A stretch of 64,000 bases of DNA. It comes from Aestuariibaculum sediminum (GTDB lineage Bacteria; Bacteroidota; Bacteroidia; Flavobacteriales; Flavobacteriaceae). Shown here one piece after another: positions 8,711-16,897 of the stretch. The stretch lies in assembly GCF_014596945.1 (NCBI RefSeq), contig NZ_JACVXB010000005.1:62001-126000 (forward strand), in the 5' to 3' direction. The notes under the pieces are model-generated. The model saw only the letters and a list, made by a program, of their open reading frames with translations. It was not told where the DNA came from and made no database searches. Both the position numbers and the translations under genes were made by a program. How positions within the stretch are numbered: the stretch's first letter is position 1; each line of letters opens with the position of its first letter.

Positions 8711-9565
8711 TTAACTAATACCGTTTAGTATGTCTTTAATATGATTGGTTTGTTTCATTTCATTAAAAATAGCCTCAAAATCATCGCGCTTCATTAGCTC
8801 TTTAAATTGTGTGAGGTTATTTATGTATTCTTCTAAGGTCTCTATAACATTCTCCTTATTTTGTTTAAATATCGGGGTCCACATTTCAGGAGAACTTTTT
8901 GCTAAACGCACAGTTGATGCAAATCCACTACCTGCCATATCAAAAATATCGCGTTCGTTTTTTTCTTTATCAATTACTGTTTTGCCTAACATAAACGAAC
9001 TAATGTGCGATAAATGCGACACGTAAGCTATATGTTTATCATGAGCTTCAGGATTCATATATCGCATGCGCATACCTATATCTGAAAATAGTTTCAGCGC
9101 CTTTTCCTGAAGTTTAAATGTTGTCTTCTCGACTTCACAAACAATATTGGTTTTACCAACAAAAAGCCCTTCAATAGCTGCACTTGGTCCTGAATACTCG
9201 GTTCCCGCAATAGGGTGCATAGCTAAAAAATTTCTGCGTTTTGGATGATTTTCAACCACTTTACATATATCTTGTTTTGTGGAGCCTGCATCAACCACCA
9301 AACCATTATCAGAAATCTTATCTAAAATAGTCGGCAATATTTTAACGGTAGCATCTACAGGAATGGCAACAATAACTAATTCGGCTTTATCCAAATCATC
9401 TAAAGTCGCTTTTTTATCGATTAGATTTAAGGCTAAGGCTTCATCAAGTGTCGATTCCTTTCTACTAATACCATGAATAACCGCCTTTGGATTTTTCTTT
9501 TTAATATCGATAGCCAGACTCCCGCCAATTAAACCTACTCCTATTATGTATATATTATTCATCAT
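8711..9565 (-). CDS. tyrA: Prephenate dehydrogenase
   Basis: TyrA oxidatively decarboxylates prephenate to 4-hydroxyphenylpyruvate for tyrosine. The NAD(P)-binding Rossmann motif is IYIIGVGLIGGSLA at residues 4-17; downstream are DAGSTK, the HPIAGTE block (FLAMHPIAGTEYSGP) and SHISSFML, all hallmarks of the family. At 284 residues it is the monofunctional form without a mutase or ACT domain. The start codon overlaps the stop codon of the upstream aminotransferase by one base, implying coupled translation. Confidence 0.95.
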   Translation of the reverse strand: MMNNIYIIGVGLIGGSLAIDIKKKNPKAVIHGISRKESTLDEALALNLIDKKATLDDLDKAELVIVAIPVDATVKILPTILDKISDNGLVVDAGSTKQDICKVVENHPKRRNFLAMHPIAGTEYSGPSAAIEGLFVGKTNIVCEVEKTTFKLQEKALKLFSDIGMRMRYMNPEAHDKHIAYVSHLSHISSFMLGKTVIDKEKNERDIFDMAGSGFASTVRLAKSSPEMWTPIFKQNKENVIETLEEYINNLTQFKELMKRDDFEAIFNEMKQTNHIKDILNGIS

Positions 9566-10710
9566 TACTTAAATCTTGCAATAGCTTCTTCTAAATCTTC
9601 GGTCGACCCACATAATGAAAACCTTATATAGCCTTCACCCTTGGTTCCAAATATGGTTCCAGGGGTTATAAACAAGTGATTTTCTTTTAACACTTTATCT
9701 ATAAAGGGCTCTGCTTCTAATCCCTCAGGTAATTTTGCCCAAACAAAAAGACCTGCCGCATTTTCATCATATGTACAGTTTAATGCTTTGGCAAGTTGCC
9801 AAACCAAACGGCGTCGTTTTTTATAAACACTATTTAAAGTACTAAACCACATTTCTGAGCAATTTAAAGCCTCGATAGCTCCTTTTTGTATCCCGTAAAA
9901 CATACCGGAATCCATATTACTTTTAACTTTGAGGACATTACTAATATGCTTACCATCTCCCACTAACATTCCTACACGCCATCCTGCCATATTAAAAGTT
10001 TTACTTAACGAATTTAACTCCAGGCACACCTCCTTAGCTCCTTCTACACTTAATATACTTTTGGGGTCGTTATTTAGTATAAACGTATACGGATTATCAT
10101 TCACAATTAGTATATCATGTTTTTTTCCAAAAGCCACTAACTTCTCATATACTTTAGCATCGGGAACAGCACCAGTAGGCATGTGCGGGTAATTTACCCA
10201 CATGAGTTTCACCTTACTTAAATCCTGTTTTTCTAAAGCTTCAAAATCAGGCTGCCAGTTGTTTGCCGCATCCAATTCGTAAAATACAGGTTCGGCCTCT
10301 ACCAATTTAGTTACCGATTGGTAGGTTGGATACCCTGGATTTGGAATTAAAACAGCATCACCTTTATTTAAATAGACCATAGAAATATGCATAATACCTT
10401 CCTTGCTTCCCATAAGAGGTAACACCTCGGTTAACGGACTTAAACTTACCGAAAAATGGGTTCTGTAAAAATCACAAATGGCTTGTCTTAACTCAGGTAA
10501 TCCCTGATAACTTTGATATTTATGCGCATTAGGATTTGACAACCCATCAACCAAAGCTTCAATTACTTTTTGTGGTGGTTGTAAATCAGGACTCCCTATT
10601 CCTAAATTAATTATAGGTTTCCCACTTGCTATTAACGCACTAACCTCTCTTAATTTTTTAGAGAAGTAGTATTCTTCAACAGTTTGCAGCCTATCAGCAA
10701 CTTCTATCAT
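9565..10710 (-). CDS. PLP-dependent class I/II aminotransferase, probably aromatic amino acid aminotransferase
   Basis: This fold-type I aminotransferase has 381 residues. The PLP-lysine region is SLSKTFNMAGWRVG, the cofactor phosphate site includes MGSKEGI, and the substrate-carboxylate Arg lies in GYIRFSLCG near the C-terminus. The family includes LL-diaminopimelate and aspartate/tyrosine aminotransferases, so sequence alone does not fix the substrate. Its position between pheA and tyrA, overlapping both (4 bp and 1 bp), argues for transamination of phenylpyruvate and hydroxyphenylpyruvate. It would complete phenylalanine and tyrosine synthesis in this operon. Confidence 0.9.
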   Translation of the reverse strand: MIEVADRLQTVEEYYFSKKLREVSALIASGKPIINLGIGSPDLQPPQKVIEALVDGLSNPNAHKYQSYQGLPELRQAICDFYRTHFSVSLSPLTEVLPLMGSKEGIMHISMVYLNKGDAVLIPNPGYPTYQSVTKLVEAEPVFYELDAANNWQPDFEALEKQDLSKVKLMWVNYPHMPTGAVPDAKVYEKLVAFGKKHDILIVNDNPYTFILNNDPKSILSVEGAKEVCLELNSLSKTFNMAGWRVGMLVGDGKHISNVLKVKSNMDSGMFYGIQKGAIEALNCSEMWFSTLNSVYKKRRRLVWQLAKALNCTYDENAAGLFVWAKLPEGLEAEPFIDKVLKENHLFITPGTIFGTKGEGYIRFSLCGSTEDLEEAIARFK

Positions 10711-11534
10711 ACTTTTGCTTTTTTATATTCTCCAAGCACTTTAAATCCATGTGCCATAATACTAATTATCGATTTTGCTTTTTTATAGTCGTCATAGGTT
10801 TCAAATGTAACATCTACGAAAAAAGCGTATTTCCATGGTGTTTCCACAATGGGTAATGATTGTATTTTTGTTAAATTCAATTTACAATCACTCATAACAT
10901 TTAAAATAGCTGCCAAGCTACCACGTTTATGATCGGCTTCAAATTTAATCGAGGCCTTATTAATACAGGTTTCGTCGACCTCCGAATTACTCCGTTTTAC
11001 GATAACGAAACGAGTTTCATTATGGCTAATGGTTTGTATACTTTTTGCTAAAATATCTAACTCAAATATTTCAGCTGCCGTAACACTTGCAATGGCCGCA
11101 ATTCCTTTTAATTCATGCTTACGAATACGTTGCGCAACTTCAGCGGTGTCTTTATCTTCAACCAATTTAATGTGTGGATGAAGCTTAAAAAACTCTTTAC
11201 ATTGCAACAAAGCCATAGGATGTGAATACACCTCTTTTATTTCTTTAATATTCTGCCCTGGCAAAGCCAACAAGTTATGCTGTATGTCCAAATAATGCTC
11301 TCCTACCACGTGTAATGCATATTTATCTATTAATGCATAGTTAGGTATAATGGAACCAGCAATCGAATTTTCTAAAGCCATGATAGCAGCATCACATTCC
11401 CTTGTAATTAAAGAATCTACCACCCTATCAAACGTTAAACATTCAATTACATCAACCGGTTCATCAAAGTATTGCTGTGATACAATATGATGAAAAGACC
11501 CGATTACGCCTTGTATAGCAACTGTATTTATCAT
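10707..11534 (-). CDS. pheA: Prephenate dehydratase
   Basis: PheA converts prephenate to phenylpyruvate. The catalytic domain (about 1-180) starts with VAIQGVIGSFHHIVSQQYF and ends at the conserved Thr-Arg-Phe, SHNETRFVIVKRS. A C-terminal ACT domain (about 195-272) follows. The usual Phe-binding ESRP motif is replaced by KIQSLPIVETPWKY, a form I recall from other Bacteroidota. It has no fused chorismate mutase, which is instead on the DAHP synthase. It is the first gene of the operon, and its expression should be controlled by the attenuator directly upstream (leader ORF and terminator). Confidence 0.95.
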   Translation of the reverse strand: MINTVAIQGVIGSFHHIVSQQYFDEPVDVIECLTFDRVVDSLITRECDAAIMALENSIAGSIIPNYALIDKYALHVVGEHYLDIQHNLLALPGQNIKEIKEVYSHPMALLQCKEFFKLHPHIKLVEDKDTAEVAQRIRKHELKGIAAIASVTAAEIFELDILAKSIQTISHNETRFVIVKRSNSEVDETCINKASIKFEADHKRGSLAAILNVMSDCKLNLTKIQSLPIVETPWKYAFFVDVTFETYDDYKKAKSIISIMAHGFKVLGEYKKAKV

Positions 11535-11536
11535 GT

Positions 11537-11567
11537 ATAAAAAAAGTCCCGATTTTCACCGAGACTT
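11537..11567 (-). terminator. Attenuator terminator in front of pheA
   Basis: On the minus strand AAGTCTCGG pairs with TCGGGACTT (two G-U pairs, loop TGAAAA), followed by seven T residues and then the pheA ATG five bases later. The 5' arm can alternatively pair with CGAGGC, which spans the last codons of the leader ORF (6 contiguous pairs plus two more after a mismatch). This gives mutually exclusive terminator and antiterminator structures. Confidence 0.85.
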
Positions 11568-11598
11568 ATATTTAAATTTATCTTATAAATTATACATA

Positions 11599-11673
11599 CT
11601 ACGCCTCGTTCCTCTTGCTAAAAAAGAAATAAAACCAAAAGCTAAAATATGTATAATATACTGTTCTTGTCAT
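11599..11673 (-). CDS. Phe/Tyr-rich leader peptide of the pheA operon
   Basis: This 24-codon ORF begins MTRTVYYTYFSFW, continues FYFFF and ends SKRNEA before TAG. It contains six Phe, four Tyr and one Trp, which is far from chance. It starts 12 bases after a good TAnnTTTG-type promoter box and ends 32 bases before a terminator hairpin. A ribosome stalling in the aromatic run would leave the NEA-stop codons free to form the antiterminator, while one finishing translation would mask them and allow termination. The architecture matches enterobacterial pheL, but the sequence is unrelated. It senses charging of tRNA-Phe and/or tRNA-Tyr by inference. Confidence 0.85.
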   Translation of the reverse strand: MTRTVYYTYFSFWFYFFFSKRNEA

Positions 11674-11683
11674 AATTACATCG

Positions 11684-11713
11684 CTAAAGTAAATAATATT
11701 TTAAGAAATCAAA
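11684..11713 (-). promoter_or_regulatory. Bacteroidota-type promoter for the pheA leader
   Basis: A -33 TTTG (11710-11713), an 18-bp spacer and a -7 box TACTTTAG (11684-11691, one mismatch to TAnnTTTG) read on the minus strand. Transcription should start a few bases before the leader ATG at 11673. Confidence 0.65.
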
Positions 11714-11793
11714 ATACAATAAAACCTTTTTTTTAGCATTAATAAAAATTTTAAAGATTTTACAGCAAAACACACTTTATGTTAGATTATCAT

Positions 11794-11801
11794 TATTTTT
11801 G
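11794..11801 (+). promoter_or_regulatory. -7 promoter box TATTTTTG upstream of gldA
   Basis: An exact TAnnTTTG match 20 bases before the gldA ATG. No clear -33 TTG is seen at the proper distance. Confidence 0.5.
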
Positions 11802-11820
11802 AACAAACATTTTTTTTAAT

Positions 11821-12714
11821 ATGTCTATAGAGGTTTCGGGTATCACAAAGCTTTACGGCTCGCAAAAAGCATTAAACAACATATCTTTTAAAATAGAAAA
11901 ACCAGAAGTTGTCGGTTTTCTTGGACCAAACGGAGCTGGTAAATCTACTATGATGAAAATACTAACCACCTATATTAGTCCTAATGAAGGGCATGCTATA
12001 GTGAATGGTTTTGATGTAAACACAAACAAACAGCAGGTACAAAAAAGCGTTGGTTATCTGCCAGAGCACAACCCTTTATATTTAGACATGTATATAAAGG
12101 AATACCTAACATTTAATGCGGAAGTTTATCAAATAGAAAAACAACGCATCAATGAAGTTATAGAATTAACAGGATTAACTCCCGAAGCTCATAAAAAAAT
12201 CGGACAGCTTTCAAAAGGATATCGCCAGCGTGTAGGGTTGGCGAATGCCATATTGCACAACCCCGATGTTTTAATTCTGGACGAACCAACTACAGGTTTA
12301 GACCCAAACCAACTTATCGATATTAGAAACCTTATTAAAACCATTGGTAAAACCAAAACCATACTGTTATCTACTCACATTATGCAAGAAGTAGAAGCCA
12401 TGTGCGATCGTGTTATCATTATTAATAAAGGTGAAATTGTTGCCAACAAAAAATTAAAAGAACTTCGCAATGAAAAACAACAAGTGGTCATTGTAGAGTT
12501 CGATTACCGTGTAGAAGATGCTTTTTTATTAAAACTACCTAAGGTAAACCAGGTAAAAAACACACACGATTTTGTATACGAAATTACTTTTGATACGACT
12601 CAAGATATGCGCTCTCATGTTTTTGACTTCGCACACGACAACGCGTTAAAAATATTGCAGTTAAATCAAAAAAACAGCAGCTTAGAAAACTTATTCAGAG
12701 ACCTGACAAACTAA
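11821..12714 (+). CDS. gldA: Gliding-motility ABC transporter ATP-binding subunit GldA
   Basis: The 297-residue ATPase has Walker A GPNGAGKST (35-43), signature region QLSKGYRQRVGLA, Walker B LILDEPTTGLDP and switch His in LLSTHIMQEVEAMCDR. The C-terminal extension (about 215-297) is typical of GldA/drug-exporter-like ATPases. GldA works with membrane subunits GldF and GldG in gliding Bacteroidota; neither partner is adjacent here, which is usual. It is a single gene, divergent from pheA. Assignment to GldA over another ABC-2 ATPase rests on overall resemblance and lineage. Confidence 0.85.
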   Translation: MSIEVSGITKLYGSQKALNNISFKIEKPEVVGFLGPNGAGKSTMMKILTTYISPNEGHAIVNGFDVNTNKQQVQKSVGYLPEHNPLYLDMYIKEYLTFNAEVYQIEKQRINEVIELTGLTPEAHKKIGQLSKGYRQRVGLANAILHNPDVLILDEPTTGLDPNQLIDIRNLIKTIGKTKTILLSTHIMQEVEAMCDRVIIINKGEIVANKKLKELRNEKQQVVIVEFDYRVEDAFLLKLPKVNQVKNTHDFVYEITFDTTQDMRSHVFDFAHDNALKILQLNQKNSSLENLFRDLTN

Positions 12715-12818
12715 TACTTAAGATTTGATTTCTCATTAAAAATACATAAATTACTTACGCTTATTCTGACATAAAATAAAAGCATGATAAATATCATATT
12801 AGTTAAGTTTTTAGATAT

Positions 12819-12826
12819 TAATTTTG
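12819..12826 (+). promoter_or_regulatory. -7 promoter box TAATTTTG upstream of pta
   Basis: An exact TAnnTTTG match 55 bases before the pta start codon. The 167-bp gap between gldA and pta shows no other clear signal. Confidence 0.5.
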
Positions 12827-12881
12827 CATAAGAATTTAATCACAAAAGATTAAACTTTTTGACAAACGAAAAACACACACC

Positions 12882-14972
12882 ATGAGTAAAGGAATTTATG
12901 TCGCAACCATAGAACCTAACAGTGGAAAATCTGTAATCGTTTTAGGCTTAATGCGTATGCTATTAGGAAAAACGGCAAAGGTAGGTTACTTCAGACCAAT
13001 TATCGATAATCCAAAATCCGGAGAACCCGACATTCATATAAATACCGTGCTTTCGTATTTTGAAATCGATATTAATTACAAAAACACTTTCGCTTTTACT
13101 CGAAACGAAGTTTTAGAACTTTATAATCAAGGAAAAGCGGGCGATGTTATCGATCAGATAATTACAAAGTATAAATACCTGGAAGAACGTTTCGATTATA
13201 TTTTAGTTGAAGGCACCGATTTTTCTAGTGAAAACTCAACCTTAGAATTAGACATCAACATGCTCATTTCTAAAAATTTGAGTTTACCAGTAATTATTGT
13301 CACTCAAGGTGAACGTAAACACATAAAAGAAATTATAGATAACGTACAATTAGCTTATAGCACCTTTAAGCAAGAAGCTGATGTACTCTCAATAATTGCG
13401 AATAAGGTTGAAGCTAATGATGCAGAACCTTTGAAGGAGTTATTACAATCTCGAATTACTGAAAATACAGATATTACCATCATTCCAAAAATACCAAGCC
13501 TTGCCAGTCCTACGGTTAAGGAAATTGTTAAATTACTTGATGGCAATGTTATTTTTGGAAAGGAACACCTCAATAATCTAATTGAAAATTATAGTGTGGG
13601 CGCCATGCAATTACGTAATTACCTAACGCATTTAAAAGACAATTCGCTAGTTATTACTCCAGGCGATCGTGCCGATATTATTTTGGGAGCATTACAAGCT
13701 AATATCTCAAAAAATTACCCAAAAATTTCTGGCATTGTTCTCACCGGTGGATTAATTCCCGAAGAGCCAATTTTAAAGTTAATCGAAGGTCTATCCAGTG
13801 TTGTCCCGATAATAAGTGTGAAGGAAGGCACGTACTCTGTAACCAATCGTATAGGAAAAACAAAATCCCGTATTTATGCTGAAAACACCGAAAAAATAAC
13901 CTCGGCGATTTCAACATTTGAACAATACGCAAGCACTGATATACTAGCCGATAAATTAATTACATTCGAATCTGAAATATTCACGCCAAGAATGTTTCAG
14001 TATAACTTATTACAACGCGCTTTAAAAAATAAAAAACACATTGTATTACCAGAAGGTTACGACGAACGCGTATTAAGAGCAACGGCTAAACTTATTAATG
14101 CACAGGTTGTTGATATTACATTAATTGGCGACAAAGACAAAATAAAGGAACGTATTGAAAAGTTAGATATCCCATTAAATGTTAAAGATATCAACATAGT
14201 ATCTCCCATACATTCATCGTATTACGACGACTATGTTAATACCTTCTACGAATTAAGAAAACACAAAAATGTAAACCTCGAAATGGCCAGAGATGCCATG
14301 GCCGACGTCTCATATTTTGGCACCATGATGATATATAAAGGTCATGCCGATGGTATGGTTTCGGGTGCTGTACATACCACCCAACACACGTTACGCCCAG
14401 CTTTACAATTTATTAAAACAAAACCAGGTGTAAACATTGTATCTTCTATTTTCTTTATGTGCCTAGAAGATCGGGTTTCGGTATTTGGTGACTGCGCCAT
14501 TAATCCAAATCCGAATGCTACCCAATTGGCAGAAATTGCCATGTCTTCGGCAGAAAGTGCTAAGAATTTCGGCATAGAACCTAAAGTAGCTATGCTGTCT
14601 TATTCTTCGGGAGCATCAGGTAAAGGAGCCGATGTCGACAAAGTACGTGAAGCCACCGAAATTGTAAAACAACAAAATCCTGAATTAAAAATTGAAGGAC
14701 CAATTCAGTATGATGCTGCGGTAGATATGCGCATTGGAAAAAGTAAACTTCCAGATTCCGAAGTTGCCGGCCAGGCCAGTGTGTTAATTTTCCCTGATTT
14801 AAATACGGGCAACAATACCTACAAAGCGGTTCAACGTGAAACAGGCGCATTAGCTATTGGCCCTATGCTTCAAGGCTTAAACAAGCCAGTTAACGACTTA
14901 AGTAGAGGCTGTACCGTAGAAGATATTTACAGTACAGTAATTATAACAGCAATTCAAGCTCAAGAACAATAA
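12882..14972 (+). CDS. pta: Phosphate acetyltransferase (long form)
   Basis: Pta interconverts acetyl-CoA and acetyl phosphate. The 696-residue long form has an N-terminal BioD/P-loop-like domain (ATIEPNSGKSVIVLGL near residue 10), a central DRTGG domain (about 210-320) and the C-terminal catalytic PTA domain (about 370-690, with HIVLPEGYDERVLRA, GMVSGAVHTT and MLSYSSGASGKG). The regulatory N-terminal half is retained as in enterobacteria. It ends three bases before ackA, forming the standard pta-ackA acetate pair for overflow metabolism and acetate use. Confidence 0.96.
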   Translation: MSKGIYVATIEPNSGKSVIVLGLMRMLLGKTAKVGYFRPIIDNPKSGEPDIHINTVLSYFEIDINYKNTFAFTRNEVLELYNQGKAGDVIDQIITKYKYLEERFDYILVEGTDFSSENSTLELDINMLISKNLSLPVIIVTQGERKHIKEIIDNVQLAYSTFKQEADVLSIIANKVEANDAEPLKELLQSRITENTDITIIPKIPSLASPTVKEIVKLLDGNVIFGKEHLNNLIENYSVGAMQLRNYLTHLKDNSLVITPGDRADIILGALQANISKNYPKISGIVLTGGLIPEEPILKLIEGLSSVVPIISVKEGTYSVTNRIGKTKSRIYAENTEKITSAISTFEQYASTDILADKLITFESEIFTPRMFQYNLLQRALKNKKHIVLPEGYDERVLRATAKLINAQVVDITLIGDKDKIKERIEKLDIPLNVKDINIVSPIHSSYYDDYVNTFYELRKHKNVNLEMARDAMADVSYFGTMMIYKGHADGMVSGAVHTTQHTLRPALQFIKTKPGVNIVSSIFFMCLEDRVSVFGDCAINPNPNATQLAEIAMSSAESAKNFGIEPKVAMLSYSSGASGKGADVDKVREATEIVKQQNPELKIEGPIQYDAAVDMRIGKSKLPDSEVAGQASVLIFPDLNTGNNTYKAVQRETGALAIGPMLQGLNKPVNDLSRGCTVEDIYSTVIITAIQAQEQ

Positions 14973-14975
14973 TAT

Positions 14976-16163
14976 ATGCAAGTATTAGTATTAAACTCGG
15001 GAAGTTCGTCCTTAAAATTTCAATTGTTTTCCATGCCGGAAGAAACCATTATCTGTTCTGGAGTGGTAGAGCGTATCGGTTTTAACGATGCCTTGTTTAA
15101 CTATAACAACAACAAAAAATCTATCGAGATTGAAGCTCAAATTTTAAATCACCGGGCTGCTTTAAAACTGGTTTCTCAACATTTATTAAGCAAGGATGTA
15201 GGTGTTATTAAATCACCGGAAGAAATTACAATTGTCGGGCATCGAGTAGTGCATGGTGGCAGCTCATTTAGCGACACCACTGAAATCACTAAAGTTGTTA
15301 AAGAGAAAATTAAGAAACTTATTCCGTTAGCTCCGCTTCATAATCCAGCGAATTTAGAGGGCATAGATGTTGCTGAAGATATTTTTCCGCAAGCTAAACA
15401 AGTGGCCGTTTTCGACACAGCATTTCACCAAACCATTCCTGAGCACGCATACAAATATGCTATTCCAAACGAGTTTCTAACCGAAAATCGCATTCGACTA
15501 TATGGATTTCACGGCACTAGTCATAAGTATGTTAGCGAAAAAGCTATTGATTATTTAGATAAAAAAGAATCAAAAATCATCACTATTCATTTAGGAAATG
15601 GCTGTAGTATGACCGCAGTTAAAAATGGGGAAAGCATCGATCATTCGTTAGGGTTTTCACCGTTATCCGGTTTAATCATGGGCACGCGTTCGGGCGATAT
15701 TGACCCCTCAATTATTTTCCACTTAAAAGATAAATTAGATTATAATTTAAAAGACATCAATACCCTATTAAATAAGAAAAGTGGCATGTTGGGTCTTACC
15801 GGATACAGCGACTTAAGAGACATAGAAATAATGGCTGCAAAAGGCAATAAAGATTGTCAACTAGCCTTAAATATGAATGCCTATCGTATTAAAAAATATA
15901 TAGGAAGTTATGCTGCCGTTTTAAACGGATTGGATGCTATTGTATTTACTGCCGGTATTGGAGAAAATTCTCAAACCATTAGGCAACTAGTGTGTAAACA
16001 CATGGACTTCTTTGGTATTCATTTAGATGAAACAAAAAATAATATTCGTTCAAAAACCATCAGAGAAATCAATACGAAAGAATCTAAGGTAAAAATTTTG
16101 GTTATTCCTACCAATGAAGAACTAGAAATAGCAAAACAAGCAGTTGATTTATTTAAAAATTAA
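14976..16163 (+). CDS. ackA: Acetate kinase
   Basis: AckA exchanges phosphate between acetyl phosphate and ADP, working with the upstream Pta. At 395 residues it is full length. It shows both ASKHA-fold signatures, VLNSGSSSLKFQLF (4-17) and HGTSHKYV, along with HRVVHGG and the late block FTAGIGENSQTIR. The stop codon lies inside the 3' end of the convergent GIN-domain gene, a 15-bp tail-to-tail overlap with no terminator between them. Confidence 0.97.
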   Translation: MQVLVLNSGSSSLKFQLFSMPEETIICSGVVERIGFNDALFNYNNNKKSIEIEAQILNHRAALKLVSQHLLSKDVGVIKSPEEITIVGHRVVHGGSSFSDTTEITKVVKEKIKKLIPLAPLHNPANLEGIDVAEDIFPQAKQVAVFDTAFHQTIPEHAYKYAIPNEFLTENRIRLYGFHGTSHKYVSEKAIDYLDKKESKIITIHLGNGCSMTAVKNGESIDHSLGFSPLSGLIMGTRSGDIDPSIIFHLKDKLDYNLKDINTLLNKKSGMLGLTGYSDLRDIEIMAAKGNKDCQLALNMNAYRIKKYIGSYAAVLNGLDAIVFTAGIGENSQTIRQLVCKHMDFFGIHLDETKNNIRSKTIREINTKESKVKILVIPTNEELEIAKQAVDLFKN

Positions 16164-16895
16164 TCGCCCTTTATACTGCTCAACAACATCAATAATATCT
16201 GGCTTGGTTACCGCAATAACATTTCCAACGCCAGATATCCTTCCTTTTATTGATTGTTTCGGATTTAAAATCATATCGTTAGAGCTTCTATTCCAAAGTG
16301 TTACATTTTGAGCAACCAAATTTTCGCCTTCAAAACGCGAGGTTCCTGAAGCAAAAGTGACATTTAAATTATTCGTTTGCCCAGAAACATAACAATTCGA
16401 TGCATTATTAAACACCGCTCGAAAACTTGTATTATTCAGTTCCAAATAAAAATTTGCCGAGGTAAAGGTTTCGGGAGCGCCAAAACTTTCAGACAATATA
16501 GCTAAACTAGGGTATGTTAAAACACCATCGGAGCTAATGTCATACTGCGTAGAACTTCTAATTTCCGTTAGGTTTGGCGATGTTACAAACACTTTAGTCA
16601 CACCATAGTCTCTTATATAATTACAAGTATTATTATCGGTTAAAATTAATTTACCATCTTCAACTATAACTTGAACATCGTTTAGTAAATTCTTTCCGGT
16701 TTGTACAACAACCTTTTGTTCTGAGCCTTCCTTTATAACTAATTCGATATCGCGATTTACTAATATTTTTGTAAAAGTTTCAACTGTAAAATCTTGTTGA
16801 ATAATTTCACCTGTTTTTTGAAAACAATCACCCGCATTTTCGCTATCACAAGCAAAAATTAACGCCAAACAAAGTATATAAAAAAATTGCTTCAT
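16149..16895 (-). CDS. Lipoprotein with GIN (DUF2807) auto-transporter-adhesin-like domain
   Basis: A lipoprotein signal (MKQFFYILCLALIFAC, Cys16) precedes a beta-helical repeat domain of the DUF2807 head-GIN type. The domain is recognisable from FTKILVNRDIELVIKEGSEQKV near its start and from alternating short strands to the end. It is probably surface or periplasm-facing; the function of these common Bacteroidota proteins is unknown. It lies 2 bp downstream of the PagL-like gene, so both are probably on one transcript. Confidence 0.85.
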   Translation of the reverse strand: MKQFFYILCLALIFACDSENAGDCFQKTGEIIQQDFTVETFTKILVNRDIELVIKEGSEQKVVVQTGKNLLNDVQVIVEDGKLILTDNNTCNYIRDYGVTKVFVTSPNLTEIRSSTQYDISSDGVLTYPSLAILSESFGAPETFTSANFYLELNNTSFRAVFNNASNCYVSGQTNNLNVTFASGTSRFEGENLVAQNVTLWNRSSNDMILNPKQSIKGRISGVGNVIAVTKPDIIDVVEQYKGRLIFK

Positions 16896-16897
16896 AT

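Noticed and set aside
11533-11736. Plus-strand 67-codon ORF in the pheA-gldA gap.
   Set aside because: It runs through the minus-strand attenuator (terminator and leader), has no promoter in its direction and no family features.
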